DNA from: JBBDMW01 sp040878005
Lineage (GTDB): Bacteria > Chloroflexota > Dehalococcoidia > Lucifugimonadales > Lucifugimonadaceae
Direction of reading: 5' to 3'
DNA length: 8,232 nt
Assembly: GCA_040878005.1 (NCBI GenBank)
Contig: JBBDMW010000006.1
Coordinates: 1 to 8,232 of the forward strand
A program made the translations under genes and the position numbers. Under the pieces are notes generated by a model that was not told where the DNA came from, searched no databases, and saw only the letters and a program-made list of their open reading frames with translations. Shown piece by piece: positions 1 through 6,547 of this stretch (position 1 is the stretch's first letter; each line of letters opens with the position of its first letter).

Positions 1-83
1 AGTTCATGGCCAGGTTCCCGTACGGCGAAGAACGCCGCTCTATGAGGCTGTTTGCAGATGATGTGATGCCCCGGGTGCGATAA
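1..83 (+). CDS. C-terminal end of an LLM-class (luciferase-like) oxidoreductase, 5' truncated by the window edge
   Basis: Reading from base 3, 26 codons stay open to a TAA at 81-83. The last residues read RRSMRLFADDVMPRVR. This resembles the usual last helix of bacterial luciferase-like, FMN- or F420-dependent oxidoreductases, where a stretch of the type RSxxLFAxEVMPxxR ends the protein, preceded by an aromatic-Pro turn (here FPYG). The fragment is too short to carry any cofactor or active-site residue, so the subfamily and substrate cannot be stated. It has the same orientation as everything downstream. A second LLM gene sits at the other end of the window, which makes the assignment more believable. 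The other two + frames are closed by stops within the first 61 bases. Identification is by remembered family pattern only; a chance open frame of 26 codons is the alternative. Confidence 0.62.
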   Translation, partial: FMARFPYGEERRSMRLFADDVMPRVR

Positions 84-487
84 CCAGGGGCTGCTTGACG
101 GAATCAATGGCCTAAACGTTCCGGTTCGACGTACTGTGCACCTGACATGATGCCCAGCTCCCATAGTCGAGGATCATAATGTGGGAGTCGTGCGCTCTCC
201 TGTGTTTGGGCCCGTGTTTGCCGAGCCGGATCAAGCTGAAGCCCTGTGGGCAGTCGGTGTGGAGGTTGACGGAACGGTCGGGGCCAGGCCGTGCGCCATG
301 TCACCCTATTGGCCGTTTACGAGCCGTGCCAGCTATGCCATTTGCATGTAAATCCCGTTATGGTAAAGCACTGGAATTGCGCTCAACTGTGGTGCATCGT
401 GCTGCGGGCGACGTGCTTTGTTGCCAGTCAAGTCGCTCGCACGGTTGTGTCAGGCCTTTGTCTGTCTCAGGGTGGGGTAGATCCGCT
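84..487. other. Long intergenic region without a convincing gene
   Basis: About 400 bp separate the oxidoreductase end from the regulator. The regulator frame stays open upstream to an ATG at 179 (in-frame TAG at 164-166), but the roughly 100 residues this would add are rich in Cys, Trp, Arg and Ser, have no domain pattern, and read like untranslated sequence. A second + frame, 291-506, is equally unlike protein. I found no tRNA, no clear rho-independent terminator after the TAA at 81-83, and no good paired -35/-10 promoter. TTGACG occurs at 95-100 but has no matching -10 element. The region presumably holds the regulator's promoter and leader. Confidence 0.5.
471..477 (+). promoter_or_regulatory. 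Probable ribosome binding site choosing the GTG start of the regulator
   Basis: GGTGGGG lies 10 nt upstream of an in-frame GTG at 488. It is a weak Shine-Dalgarno match. The later in-frame candidates, TTG 503, ATG 557 and ATG 563, have no purine-rich site at a suitable distance, so this element favours the GTG. Confidence 0.4.
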
Positions 488-3292
488 GTGCTTTACGACC
501 AATTGACTCACTTCTCAAACGCCGAGCCCGGCCACGACGTTACTCGTCTGCCGTCTATGCAAATGGCGGCAGTTGCTGCGTTGGGCCAAACTGCGCTGAC
601 CGGCGTCGATCCGTCCATCCTCATGGAGAAGGCTGTGCGAACAGTCAGAGACGTGTTGGACGTGGAGTACTGCGGCCTGCTGCGGGTGCTGCCGGGACAC
701 ACTGCGTTACTGTTGGCTGCTGCCGATGGTGCGAGGCCCGGACGGGTTAGGCGAGCCAAGGTCGAGATGAGCCAAGGCGCACAGGCAGCCTACACCCTGA
801 ACTCAGGATCAGCCACAGTGGTTGAAGACCTTCTGGCTGACGCCCGCTTTACACCTTCCCGCCTGCTTTTGGATCATCGGCTGGTCAGTGGAATAACGGT
901 GCCGCTCAGGACCGTGAACGAATCACATGGCCTGCTGGACGCGTATTCGGTCAATCCTCGCCGTTTTACGTCAGACGACGTCAGATTCCTCCAGTGCGTT
1001 GCCCAGATCTTGGCAGATGCGATCACCAAGAAAGCCGCGGATGAAGCACTCCAACGAGAGGCAATGGCACGCGGCGTGCTCGCCGAGATCGGCTGTGTTG
1101 TCAGTTCATCCATTCACATCTCTGCGGTATACGAGAACTTTGCCAGGCTCGTGAGTTGTCTCATCCCATTCGACAGGATCACAATCTCCCGAGTAGACCA
1201 GGTACGCAGGACATCGACGGCGGCTTACTCAACTGGCATGCAGTATGAATTCAGCCGTCCGGACAAAGAACACTCTCTTGCGGGGACGGTGACCGGGGAA
1301 GTCGTAAAGACCCATCACTGGCTGGTGATAGGCCGTCACAACGCCCAGCACTTCCTGGAGAAACTTCCGACACTCCAGGTGAGCTTCAATGTGGGACTGG
1401 ATTCTGTCGTTTCTGTTCCGCTTATATGGCAGGACGAAGTCATAGCTGTGCTTACGCTCCGGTCAACAGTGCCTGATGCCTACTCCGAGCAGGACGCTGC
1501 CCTGGTGCAGCGTGTCGCAATGCAGATCACAGGCGCGATTGCGCATGCGGATCAGCGCGCTGCGGCGGATCGGCATGTACATGAAAGGCTACTGCTGGCC
1601 GAGATTGGCCGAATCATCAACTCGTCGTCGAGCCTGGACCAAGTGTTTGAGCAACTGTCTCAAACAGCCAGTGAATTGATCCCCTTTGACAGGTCAGTCA
1701 TTGTGACAGTTGAACCTGAACAGCGGACGTTCACCAGGAGGCATATATCAGGAGTGCCAATTAATGGGCTGGAGGTAGGTGTTGTCCAGCCTCTCGCTGG
1801 AACAATCACAGAAAGTATTGTTCGCGAGCGCAGCGGCCAAATCATAAATCCCCAACAGTATGAGGACGGTAGAAAGCAGACCGTTGAAGGGTTGAGGAAA
1901 ATTCGTGGAGCGGGTATCCAGTCCATGATCTGTGTCCCGTTGATAGCGCATGACGACGTAGTTGGTGCGCTCAGTTTTTGCTCAAAGGCAGCTCATGCGT
2001 ATACGGACCATAGCCTTCTCCTGGCTGAACGGGTGGCAACGCAGTTGGCCAGCGCCATTGCGGCGTCGCGACTGCAAGTGCGAATGCAGGTTGAGACAGA
2101 AAGACACTCGCTTCTGTCAGAAATTGGCTATTCACTGGTCAATGCCGAGGACTCCAAAGGCCTGTTCGAGGACATAGAGCCATCGCTTCGCAAGTTGCTC
2201 GGATACGAATTGGGCGTCATTGCTCTTGTAGACAGCCAGCGGCGCTGTGCTGAGGCCGAATTCATAAGTGGGCCAGATACTCAGGCAGTGGACAAAGGGC
2301 AGGTGGCTGCGACGTTCGATATGGACGATTTGCTGATCCCGGACCCGTCATATCTGTGGAATGCAAAGCGCGCTGGTTACCGGGGCCATCAGAGTGCTCT
2401 TCTTCGCTCTGGAGGTGTGATAACCGGCATTCTCCTGATTCACCATCGATCGAGTACTCAAGCAGCGGTAAGTCAACAACTGTTGAATCATGTGGCGAAC
2501 CTGATTGCGCCCGCCATACAAACGACGGTTCTGCAGTCAAATTCTCAACATGCAGAATCTCAGTTGTCAATTGAGGGAGACGAGTCGCGTTCTGCCAGGC
2601 AGATGATCCAGCCGAGCCACTTAACCCGAACTGCAGGTACGCCTATAACGGCCCTCATAGTTGACAACCAGGTTGTGCGGCGTGGAGGCCTGAAGGCGAT
2701 GCTGACAGGCAGCCGGATTGATGTCGTCGCTGATGTGGGCAATGTTGAATCAGCGGAGAGTTTGGTCAAGGAGATTAAGCCGGCCGTTATTCTGTATGAA
2801 TCGCATCAGTGGTACCTCTGGGAGATGCTCGAGTCCATCTGTCGACTGAAGCAAATCTGTCCCAACACCAACCTTGTCATTCTCAAGGATGGTGCAAGTG
2901 TTGACGATCTAAGGAATGCTTTGAGGAGCGGAGCGTCCGCTTTGCTCTCAAAGCAGACGCCGCCGGAGGTACTCATCGAAGCCATAGTTCAGGTTGCCGA
3001 GGGTGGCACTGTAATAGACCCAAAGCTGCTTGCCGGGTTTTTGTCAGAACTGACCTTATCTCAGATAGGTCCGACTTGCGGGGACCGGGAACGAATCTTG
3101 ATGCTTTCTGATCGTGACCGCTTGATGCTCGCCGCTGTGGCTGCCGGTCAGAGCAATGCTGAAGTTGCCACCGTTCTCAATCTGTCGGTGGGAACCGTAA
3201 AGAACCGGCTCGTCGAGATTTACCGGCTCATAGGCGCCGGTGACCGGGTGGCGGCGGCGGCCATCGCCTCCAGGGCCGGACTGGTTAAGTAG
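488..3292 (+). CDS. Multi-GAF sensor / degenerate receiver / LuxR-type transcriptional regulator
   Basis: This is a soluble cytoplasmic regulator of 934 residues if started at GTG 488. GAF1 (about residues 27-180) ends in a typical PRRFTSDDVRFLQ motif. GAF2 (about 200-353) and GAF3 (about 369-525) share LAEIG, LIPFDR, LAGT(V/I)T and (S/C)VPLI motifs and look like tandem duplicates. A weaker GAF4 follows (about 542-680). A receiver domain (about 720-845) starts with LIVDNQ, giving Asp726 and Asn727 at the acidic pair. Glu771 (codon 2798-2800) falls 45 residues later, where the phosphorylated Asp belongs. Lys800 replaces the usual Thr/Ser, while the late conserved Lys (822) is kept. A NarL/LuxR helix-turn-helix closes the protein (873-934; LSxRDRLML, SNAEVA, SVGTVKNRL). 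There is no kinase domain and no membrane segment. GAF domains usually bind small ligands, so I infer that signal reaches the DNA-binding end without phosphorylation. Start choice is uncertain: the frame is open back to 179, but GAF similarity begins only around 563. The likely target is its own locus, but this is unproven. Confidence 0.88.
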   Translation: MLYDQLTHFSNAEPGHDVTRLPSMQMAAVAALGQTALTGVDPSILMEKAVRTVRDVLDVEYCGLLRVLPGHTALLLAAADGARPGRVRRAKVEMSQGAQAAYTLNSGSATVVEDLLADARFTPSRLLLDHRLVSGITVPLRTVNESHGLLDAYSVNPRRFTSDDVRFLQCVAQILADAITKKAADEALQREAMARGVLAEIGCVVSSSIHISAVYENFARLVSCLIPFDRITISRVDQVRRTSTAAYSTGMQYEFSRPDKEHSLAGTVTGEVVKTHHWLVIGRHNAQHFLEKLPTLQVSFNVGLDSVVSVPLIWQDEVIAVLTLRSTVPDAYSEQDAALVQRVAMQITGAIAHADQRAAADRHVHERLLLAEIGRIINSSSSLDQVFEQLSQTASELIPFDRSVIVTVEPEQRTFTRRHISGVPINGLEVGVVQPLAGTITESIVRERSGQIINPQQYEDGRKQTVEGLRKIRGAGIQSMICVPLIAHDDVVGALSFCSKAAHAYTDHSLLLAERVATQLASAIAASRLQVRMQVETERHSLLSEIGYSLVNAEDSKGLFEDIEPSLRKLLGYELGVIALVDSQRRCAEAEFISGPDTQAVDKGQVAATFDMDDLLIPDPSYLWNAKRAGYRGHQSALLRSGGVITGILLIHHRSSTQAAVSQQLLNHVANLIAPAIQTTVLQSNSQHAESQLSIEGDESRSARQMIQPSHLTRTAGTPITALIVDNQVVRRGGLKAMLTGSRIDVVADVGNVESAESLVKEIKPAVILYESHQWYLWEMLESICRLKQICPNTNLVILKDGASVDDLRNALRSGASALLSKQTPPEVLIEAIVQVAEGGTVIDPKLLAGFLSELTLSQIGPTCGDRERILMLSDRDRLMLAAVAAGQSNAEVATVLNLSVGTVKNRLVEIYRLIGAGDRVAAAAIASRAGLVK

Positions 3293-3298
3293 ACGATC

Positions 3299-3315
3299 CT
3301 GTCCGGACTGTCCGG
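3299..3315. repeat. Tandem 8-bp direct repeat just after the regulator stop
   Basis: CTGTCCGG occurs at 3299-3306 and again at 3308-3315, separated by one A. The first copy overlaps the 8-bp palindrome GTCCGGAC (3301-3308). It lies six bases after the regulator's stop codon. The function is unknown and it may be chance. Confidence 0.4.
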
Positions 3316-3362
3316 CGCCACTCGCATTGGCCCAACCACCGAACGCAGCGGCGAATGTAGTG

Positions 3363-3397
3363 TGACTTGAGTCACGTTCGCTTCGTGACTCAAGTCA
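3363..3397. promoter_or_regulatory. Perfect 14-bp inverted repeat with nested palindromes: candidate operator or terminator
   Basis: The left arm TGACTTGAGTCACG (3363-3376) and right arm CGTGACTCAAGTCA (3384-3397) are exact reverse complements around a 7-base loop. Each arm contains its own palindrome, TGACT-2 bp-AGTCA, at 3363-3374 and 3386-3397, with centres 23 bp apart. In RNA the stem can extend by three G-U pairs. The following bases (tgttgttcgtgtt) are moderately T-rich, so a rho-independent terminator for the regulator gene is possible. The doubled palindrome equally fits a site for two protein dimers, about 150-185 bp upstream of the binding-protein start. The structure is directly visible; its role is inference. 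Confidence 0.6.
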
Positions 3398-3451
3398 TGT
3401 TGTTCGTGTTCCTCCATGGTGCTTGACTAAGTTGCCAAGTGCCGGCTCCGC

Positions 3452-3500
3452 ACCTGCTGACCCTGGCTGCCGTTTTGTGCCGGCCTCGGTCAGCAAAGGT
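3452..3500 (+). promoter_or_regulatory. Hairpin in the probable leader of the solute-binding protein gene
   Basis: TGCTGACC (3455-3462) pairs exactly with GGTCAGCA (3488-3495). ACC at 3452-3454 can pair with GGT at 3498-3500 across an AA bulge, and an inner GCCG/CGGC pair (3469-3472 with 3481-3484) can stack inside. The structure ends 31 nt before the Shine-Dalgarno of the binding-protein gene. It does not match any riboswitch I know. A pyrimidine-rich stretch (ctttctttactt) follows after a few bases, so weak terminator or attenuator function is conceivable. I found no clear sigma-70 promoter in this spacer; TTGACT at 3423-3428 has no partner -10. Confidence 0.35.
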
Positions 3501-3531
3501 GTGCCTTTCTTTACTTGACGCGGAGCCTAGT

Positions 3532-3537
3532 AGGAGG
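3532..3537 (+). promoter_or_regulatory. Shine-Dalgarno of the solute-binding protein gene
   Basis: A full AGGAGG lies 10 nt before ATG 3548. It settles the start at 3548 rather than an upstream in-frame TTG at 3515, which would place the Shine-Dalgarno inside the coding region and add 11 residues ahead of a clean signal peptide. Confidence 0.85.
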
Positions 3538-3547
3538 ATATCTGTCG

Positions 3548-5422
3548 ATGAACCCTAGACGAATTCGGCTGCTGATGGGATTCCTGGCCCTGGGAACCCT
3601 GTTTGCGGTCGCGGCTGTGGCGTGCGGTGATGAACCGGAAGCCGCAGATCCGACGGCCATGCCGACGCAGGCGGCGGGGCAAACCCCGGACGCTGCAACT
3701 GCTACGGCCACAACGCCGGTAGACGTTGTGGGGGAGGCTCCAGATCCGGATAGCCCGGCTAATACCGCTGTGTTGGTTGCACCCAACAGGGTCGGCATCA
3801 CCTTCACGGGTATGAACAGCACCGGCGCTCCAGACGGCCCCTGGGGCATTGCTGAAGGGTTCTTTCAGCCCTCAGGAGTTGTGGGTGAAGACATAGTCTC
3901 ACCAGTGCTCGCGGAAACGTGGGAAGTTGCAGACGATCTCAGCAAGGTCACCATTGGCATCAAGAGCGGCGTGCAGTTCCACGGTGATTGGGGAGAGTTG
4001 ACCGCTGATGACGTTGTGTGGAGCTTCAACGACCTCATAGCGCCGGAGAGCGTTCACAACCAGTCGGGTGACTACGCAGCGGTTTTTGAGCCAATGGTCA
4101 AGGTGGACGACTATACCGTGGACCTTCCCTTCAAGGCGTTCACGGTTGTGTGGAATCAAGCCTTGTTGAACACCTTTGCCGGCACGAACGGCACCTTCAG
4201 CAAGAACGCGTTTGATGAAATGGGCCGCGACTGGATGAACGAGAACGTCGTTGCGACCGGGCCGTACCAGTTGATGGAATTCCGCCCGCAGGAAATCCTT
4301 CGTTTGGAGTCCTTTGCGGACCACCACACTCAGCCTGCAGGCATGCAGTTCATGAATGTCCATGACGTGCCTGAAGAGGCTACGCGTCTGGCAATGCTCG
4401 AGAACGGCCAAGCAGACATCGGTGACATATCGATCAAGCGAATCCGGGAACTCCTGGAACTCGGGTTCAAGACGTCCGACAGCGGCAAGGCCTCGCAGCT
4501 TGCTATGAACTTTGGGGGTAACTACTGGGAGCAGTACGACTACAACTGTGCTCAGGGCCAGAGCTCGGTCTCCTGCCCGGACATCACGGTTGGAGAGCCA
4601 CAAGAGGTTGAAGTGAGCCGGCCCGGTTACCAACCGGACGAACAGCATCCGTGGATTGGTGAGTTTGGCAACGACGAGAGCATGGAGCGCGCCCGGATGG
4701 TTCGGACGGCACTCTCAATGGCCATCGACAGAGAAGCAATCAACGATGTGATCCTGGATGGCCTTGGCTGGGCAAACTACGTACAGGGTTTCTCAACCAA
4801 AGCTCCGCAGTGGGAGGAACAGTGGGAGATTCCATACGACCCTGATGAAGCCGCGAGGCTGTTGGATGAAGCTGGCTACCCGATGGAGGGTGGACGCCGG
4901 TTTGACGTTTCCATGTTCGTCACCAACCACGTTGGCGGTCCTGGCGGCGCTGCCGGAGAGATACAGAGCGCGGTCGGCGCCATGTGGGATGAAATCGGAG
5001 TCAGCACGAGTCTTCTCAGGCACGACTATGCAGTTTGGCGACAGACGGTCGTCGACCGGACAGAAGACCAGCCTTTCCTGAGCGCGTGCGGTGGAACCGA
5101 TGCACGTGATTCAGTCCCGTGGGACTTCCCTAAGGGTGTCGTGTTCACAACGTTGTCACGCGGCGGGTTTAGCTGCGGGATGGAATTGCCGTTTGTTCTT
5201 GACAACTACATCAAGACTTCGACTGAACAGGACATCGCGAAGCGGATCGAGTACAACACGGAACTACTCGAGTACTACCACCACTGGCGATTGGTGCCTG
5301 GCGTGGTAGTAGGGCCAGAGCCGTTGGTCTGGAACCCGAAGACAATCGAGTCTTGGGAGATGCGTGCCAATGCTGCCGGGACACATATCGTGTCACTGGA
5401 CACGATTGTGCCCGCGAAGTAG
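3548..5422 (+). CDS. ABC transporter solute-binding lipoprotein, family 5 (peptide/nickel/opine type)
   Basis: This 624-residue precursor is predicted to be exported, lipid-anchored and to deliver solute to the permeases encoded downstream. The N-terminus has basic residues (NPRRIR), a hydrophobic core and a lipobox-like AVAC with Cys26 as the modified residue. The -3 position is Ala rather than the commoner Leu. An Ala/Thr/Pro/Asp-rich linker (about 27-70) follows, as in many Chloroflexota lipoproteins. Family 5 landmarks include PVLAETWEV (119), VQFHGDWGELTADDVVWSF (from 142), TGPYQLMEF (237), ARMVRTALSMAIDREAIN (about 381-398) and YDPDEAARLLDEAGYP (430-445). At 624 residues it is longer than the usual 500-550, even allowing for the linker. 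Between the lobes there is an unusual segment with Cys334 and Cys343; further Cys are at 514 and 543. Known substrates of the family include di- and oligopeptides, nickel and opines; which applies here cannot be told. Identification as a family 5 binding protein is firm. Confidence 0.93.
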   Translation: MNPRRIRLLMGFLALGTLFAVAAVACGDEPEAADPTAMPTQAAGQTPDAATATATTPVDVVGEAPDPDSPANTAVLVAPNRVGITFTGMNSTGAPDGPWGIAEGFFQPSGVVGEDIVSPVLAETWEVADDLSKVTIGIKSGVQFHGDWGELTADDVVWSFNDLIAPESVHNQSGDYAAVFEPMVKVDDYTVDLPFKAFTVVWNQALLNTFAGTNGTFSKNAFDEMGRDWMNENVVATGPYQLMEFRPQEILRLESFADHHTQPAGMQFMNVHDVPEEATRLAMLENGQADIGDISIKRIRELLELGFKTSDSGKASQLAMNFGGNYWEQYDYNCAQGQSSVSCPDITVGEPQEVEVSRPGYQPDEQHPWIGEFGNDESMERARMVRTALSMAIDREAINDVILDGLGWANYVQGFSTKAPQWEEQWEIPYDPDEAARLLDEAGYPMEGGRRFDVSMFVTNHVGGPGGAAGEIQSAVGAMWDEIGVSTSLLRHDYAVWRQTVVDRTEDQPFLSACGGTDARDSVPWDFPKGVVFTTLSRGGFSCGMELPFVLDNYIKTSTEQDIAKRIEYNTELLEYYHHWRLVPGVVVGPEPLVWNPKTIESWEMRANAAGTHIVSLDTIVPAK

Positions 5423-5449
5423 ATAGACGCCAGCGTAGCGCCAGGTTTG

Positions 5450-5482
5450 CCCGGTCCAGTGAATCTCCTCCACTGAGCCGGG
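5450..5482 (+). terminator. Imperfect hairpin after the solute-binding protein gene
   Basis: CCCGGTCCAGTG (5450-5461) can pair with CACTGAGCCGGG (5471-5482) around a 9-base loop. This gives ten Watson-Crick pairs, one G-U and one C-A mismatch. It begins 27 nt after the stop codon. No T-tract follows, so complete rho-independent termination is unlikely. Hairpins at this position in binding-protein operons often protect the upstream mRNA or reduce read-through, giving more binding protein than permease. A smaller stem, GCCTG/CAGGC (5487-5491 with 5499-5503), follows directly. Confidence 0.45.
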
Positions 5483-5512
5483 GCATGCCTGACGTGGGCA
5501 GGCCGGGTTCGC

Positions 5513-5522
5513 NNNNNNNNNN
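5513..5522. other. Assembly gap (ten N)
   Basis: Ten consecutive undetermined bases mark a scaffold join. Ten is a common placeholder, so the real distance between the binding-protein and permease genes is unknown and unseen sequence may be missing. The flanks carry related GC-rich text (cactgagccgggg before, cactgcgctgagccc after), which may have broken the assembly. Confidence 0.97.
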
Positions 5523-5570
5523 CCCCACTGCGCTGAGCCCATCTAATTGAAGCCGAGTTCATGGTCACAT

Positions 5571-5580
5571 TGAACGTTCA
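5571..5580. repeat. 10-bp perfect palindrome ahead of the first permease gene
   Basis: TGAACGTTCA is its own reverse complement. It lies 21 nt before the permease ATG, within an AT-rich patch that also holds TTCATG (5558-5563) and CATGAA (5581-5586). It could be a small operator or part of a leader; chance occurrence is possible. Confidence 0.3.
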
Positions 5581-5601
5581 CATGAATAATTTGATTCAGC
5601 T

Positions 5602-6537
5602 ATGAAACGATTTCTAATTAGACGATCAATTTTCTCCCTGATATCTCTGATTGGCGCCACGTTCATCGTGTTTGGTCTGTCCAGAGTTGCAGGCGATCCA
5701 TTGCTGCTGTACGCAGCCCCTGAAGGGTATGGGCGGACGCCCGAGCAGATAGAAGCGCTTGAAAAGCACTTGGGATTGGACAGGCCTTTCCTGACGCAGT
5801 ACTTCATTTGGGTTGGCCACGTTCTGCGAGGAGACCTTGGCCGGTCGTTGTCGGGTGAGAGACGGGTCTCCAGCATAATCTCGGAGAAACTGCCAGCCAC
5901 CATTCAACTGGCTGTCGCGGGGTGGCTCCTGGCAACTGTAGTAGGTATACCCCTGGGTATTTTGTCAGCCGTGAAACGGGGAACCCTCTGGGACTATACG
6001 GGCAGGTTCGTAGCGTTATTCGGGCAGGCCATCCCAAATTTCTGGTTGGCAATCCTGGGAGTACTGGTGTTCACGGTCTGGGTTGAGTGGTTACCGAGTG
6101 GCTTTAGGGGTGAAGGGTTCAGCCCCAAGCACTTCATCATGCCCACGATTGTTGTCGGCACGTCTGCGATGGCCGGGTACCTCCGTATGACGCGCTCCGC
6201 CATGCTGGAGGTGCTGGATTCTGAATTCGTGAAGCTGGCCAGAGCAAAAGGCGTCAGTAGCAACGTTGTTATTTGGAAGCACGCGTTGCGCAATGCTTTG
6301 ATTCAGCCAATAACGATCTCCACCTTGCTGCTGGCCGGTTTGCTCAACGGCACGCTTGTGGCAGAAGCAGTTTTCGCCTGGCCTGGCCTGGGCCGGACCA
6401 TGCTGGAAGCCGTTAGGGCGAATGATTTCCCGGTTCTGACGGGCGGCGTCCTCATATTCGCGGGCATTTACATAGTGTTCAGTTTCATTGCGGACATTCT
6501 TTACGTGGTGGTTGACCCGCGGATTCGGTATTCATAG
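5602..6537 (+). CDS. ABC transporter permease, DppB/OppB type
   Basis: This 311-residue inner-membrane protein is one of the two channel subunits for family 5 binding proteins. Residues 1-10 are basic (MKRFLIRR), then TM1 (about 9-30) leads into the family's N-terminal extracytoplasmic segment with GDPLLLYAAP and LEKHLGLDRPFLTQY (about 53-67). Five more hydrophobic segments lie at about 98-124, 135-161, 177-194, 237-260 and 281-304. The cytoplasmic EAA loop that docks with the ATPase is at about 208-230 (EFVKLARAKG, then WKHALRNAL), followed by the typical EAVFAWPGLG (255-264). Length and order are normal for DppB-like proteins. An in-frame TAA at 5587-5589 leaves ATG 5602 as the only reasonable start, yet no Shine-Dalgarno is visible before it. 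It pairs with the next gene, 10 bp downstream. Substrate unknown. Confidence 0.95.
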   Translation: MKRFLIRRSIFSLISLIGATFIVFGLSRVAGDPLLLYAAPEGYGRTPEQIEALEKHLGLDRPFLTQYFIWVGHVLRGDLGRSLSGERRVSSIISEKLPATIQLAVAGWLLATVVGIPLGILSAVKRGTLWDYTGRFVALFGQAIPNFWLAILGVLVFTVWVEWLPSGFRGEGFSPKHFIMPTIVVGTSAMAGYLRMTRSAMLEVLDSEFVKLARAKGVSSNVVIWKHALRNALIQPITISTLLLAGLLNGTLVAEAVFAWPGLGRTMLEAVRANDFPVLTGGVLIFAGIYIVFSFIADILYVVVDPRIRYS

Positions 6538-6547
6538 CGAGGCTTAG

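Noticed and set aside
121..140. Possible tRNA T-arm (GGTTCGAC)
   Set aside because: The flanking five bases do not form the required stem and no acceptor or anticodon arm can be placed around it.
95..180. Promoter candidates: TTGACG at 95-100 and CATAAT at 175-180
   Set aside because: Each resembles a consensus box, but they are far from any 17-bp spacing and neither has a matching partner.
3515..3547. Earlier TTG start for the solute-binding protein
   Set aside because: It would put the AGGAGG inside the coding region and prepend 11 residues to an otherwise clean lipoprotein signal peptide.
3899..4648. 249-codon open frame on the - strand
   Set aside because: It lies wholly inside the solute-binding protein gene, whose family motifs are continuous across it. 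The antisense translation has no recognisable pattern and is a shadow of codon bias.
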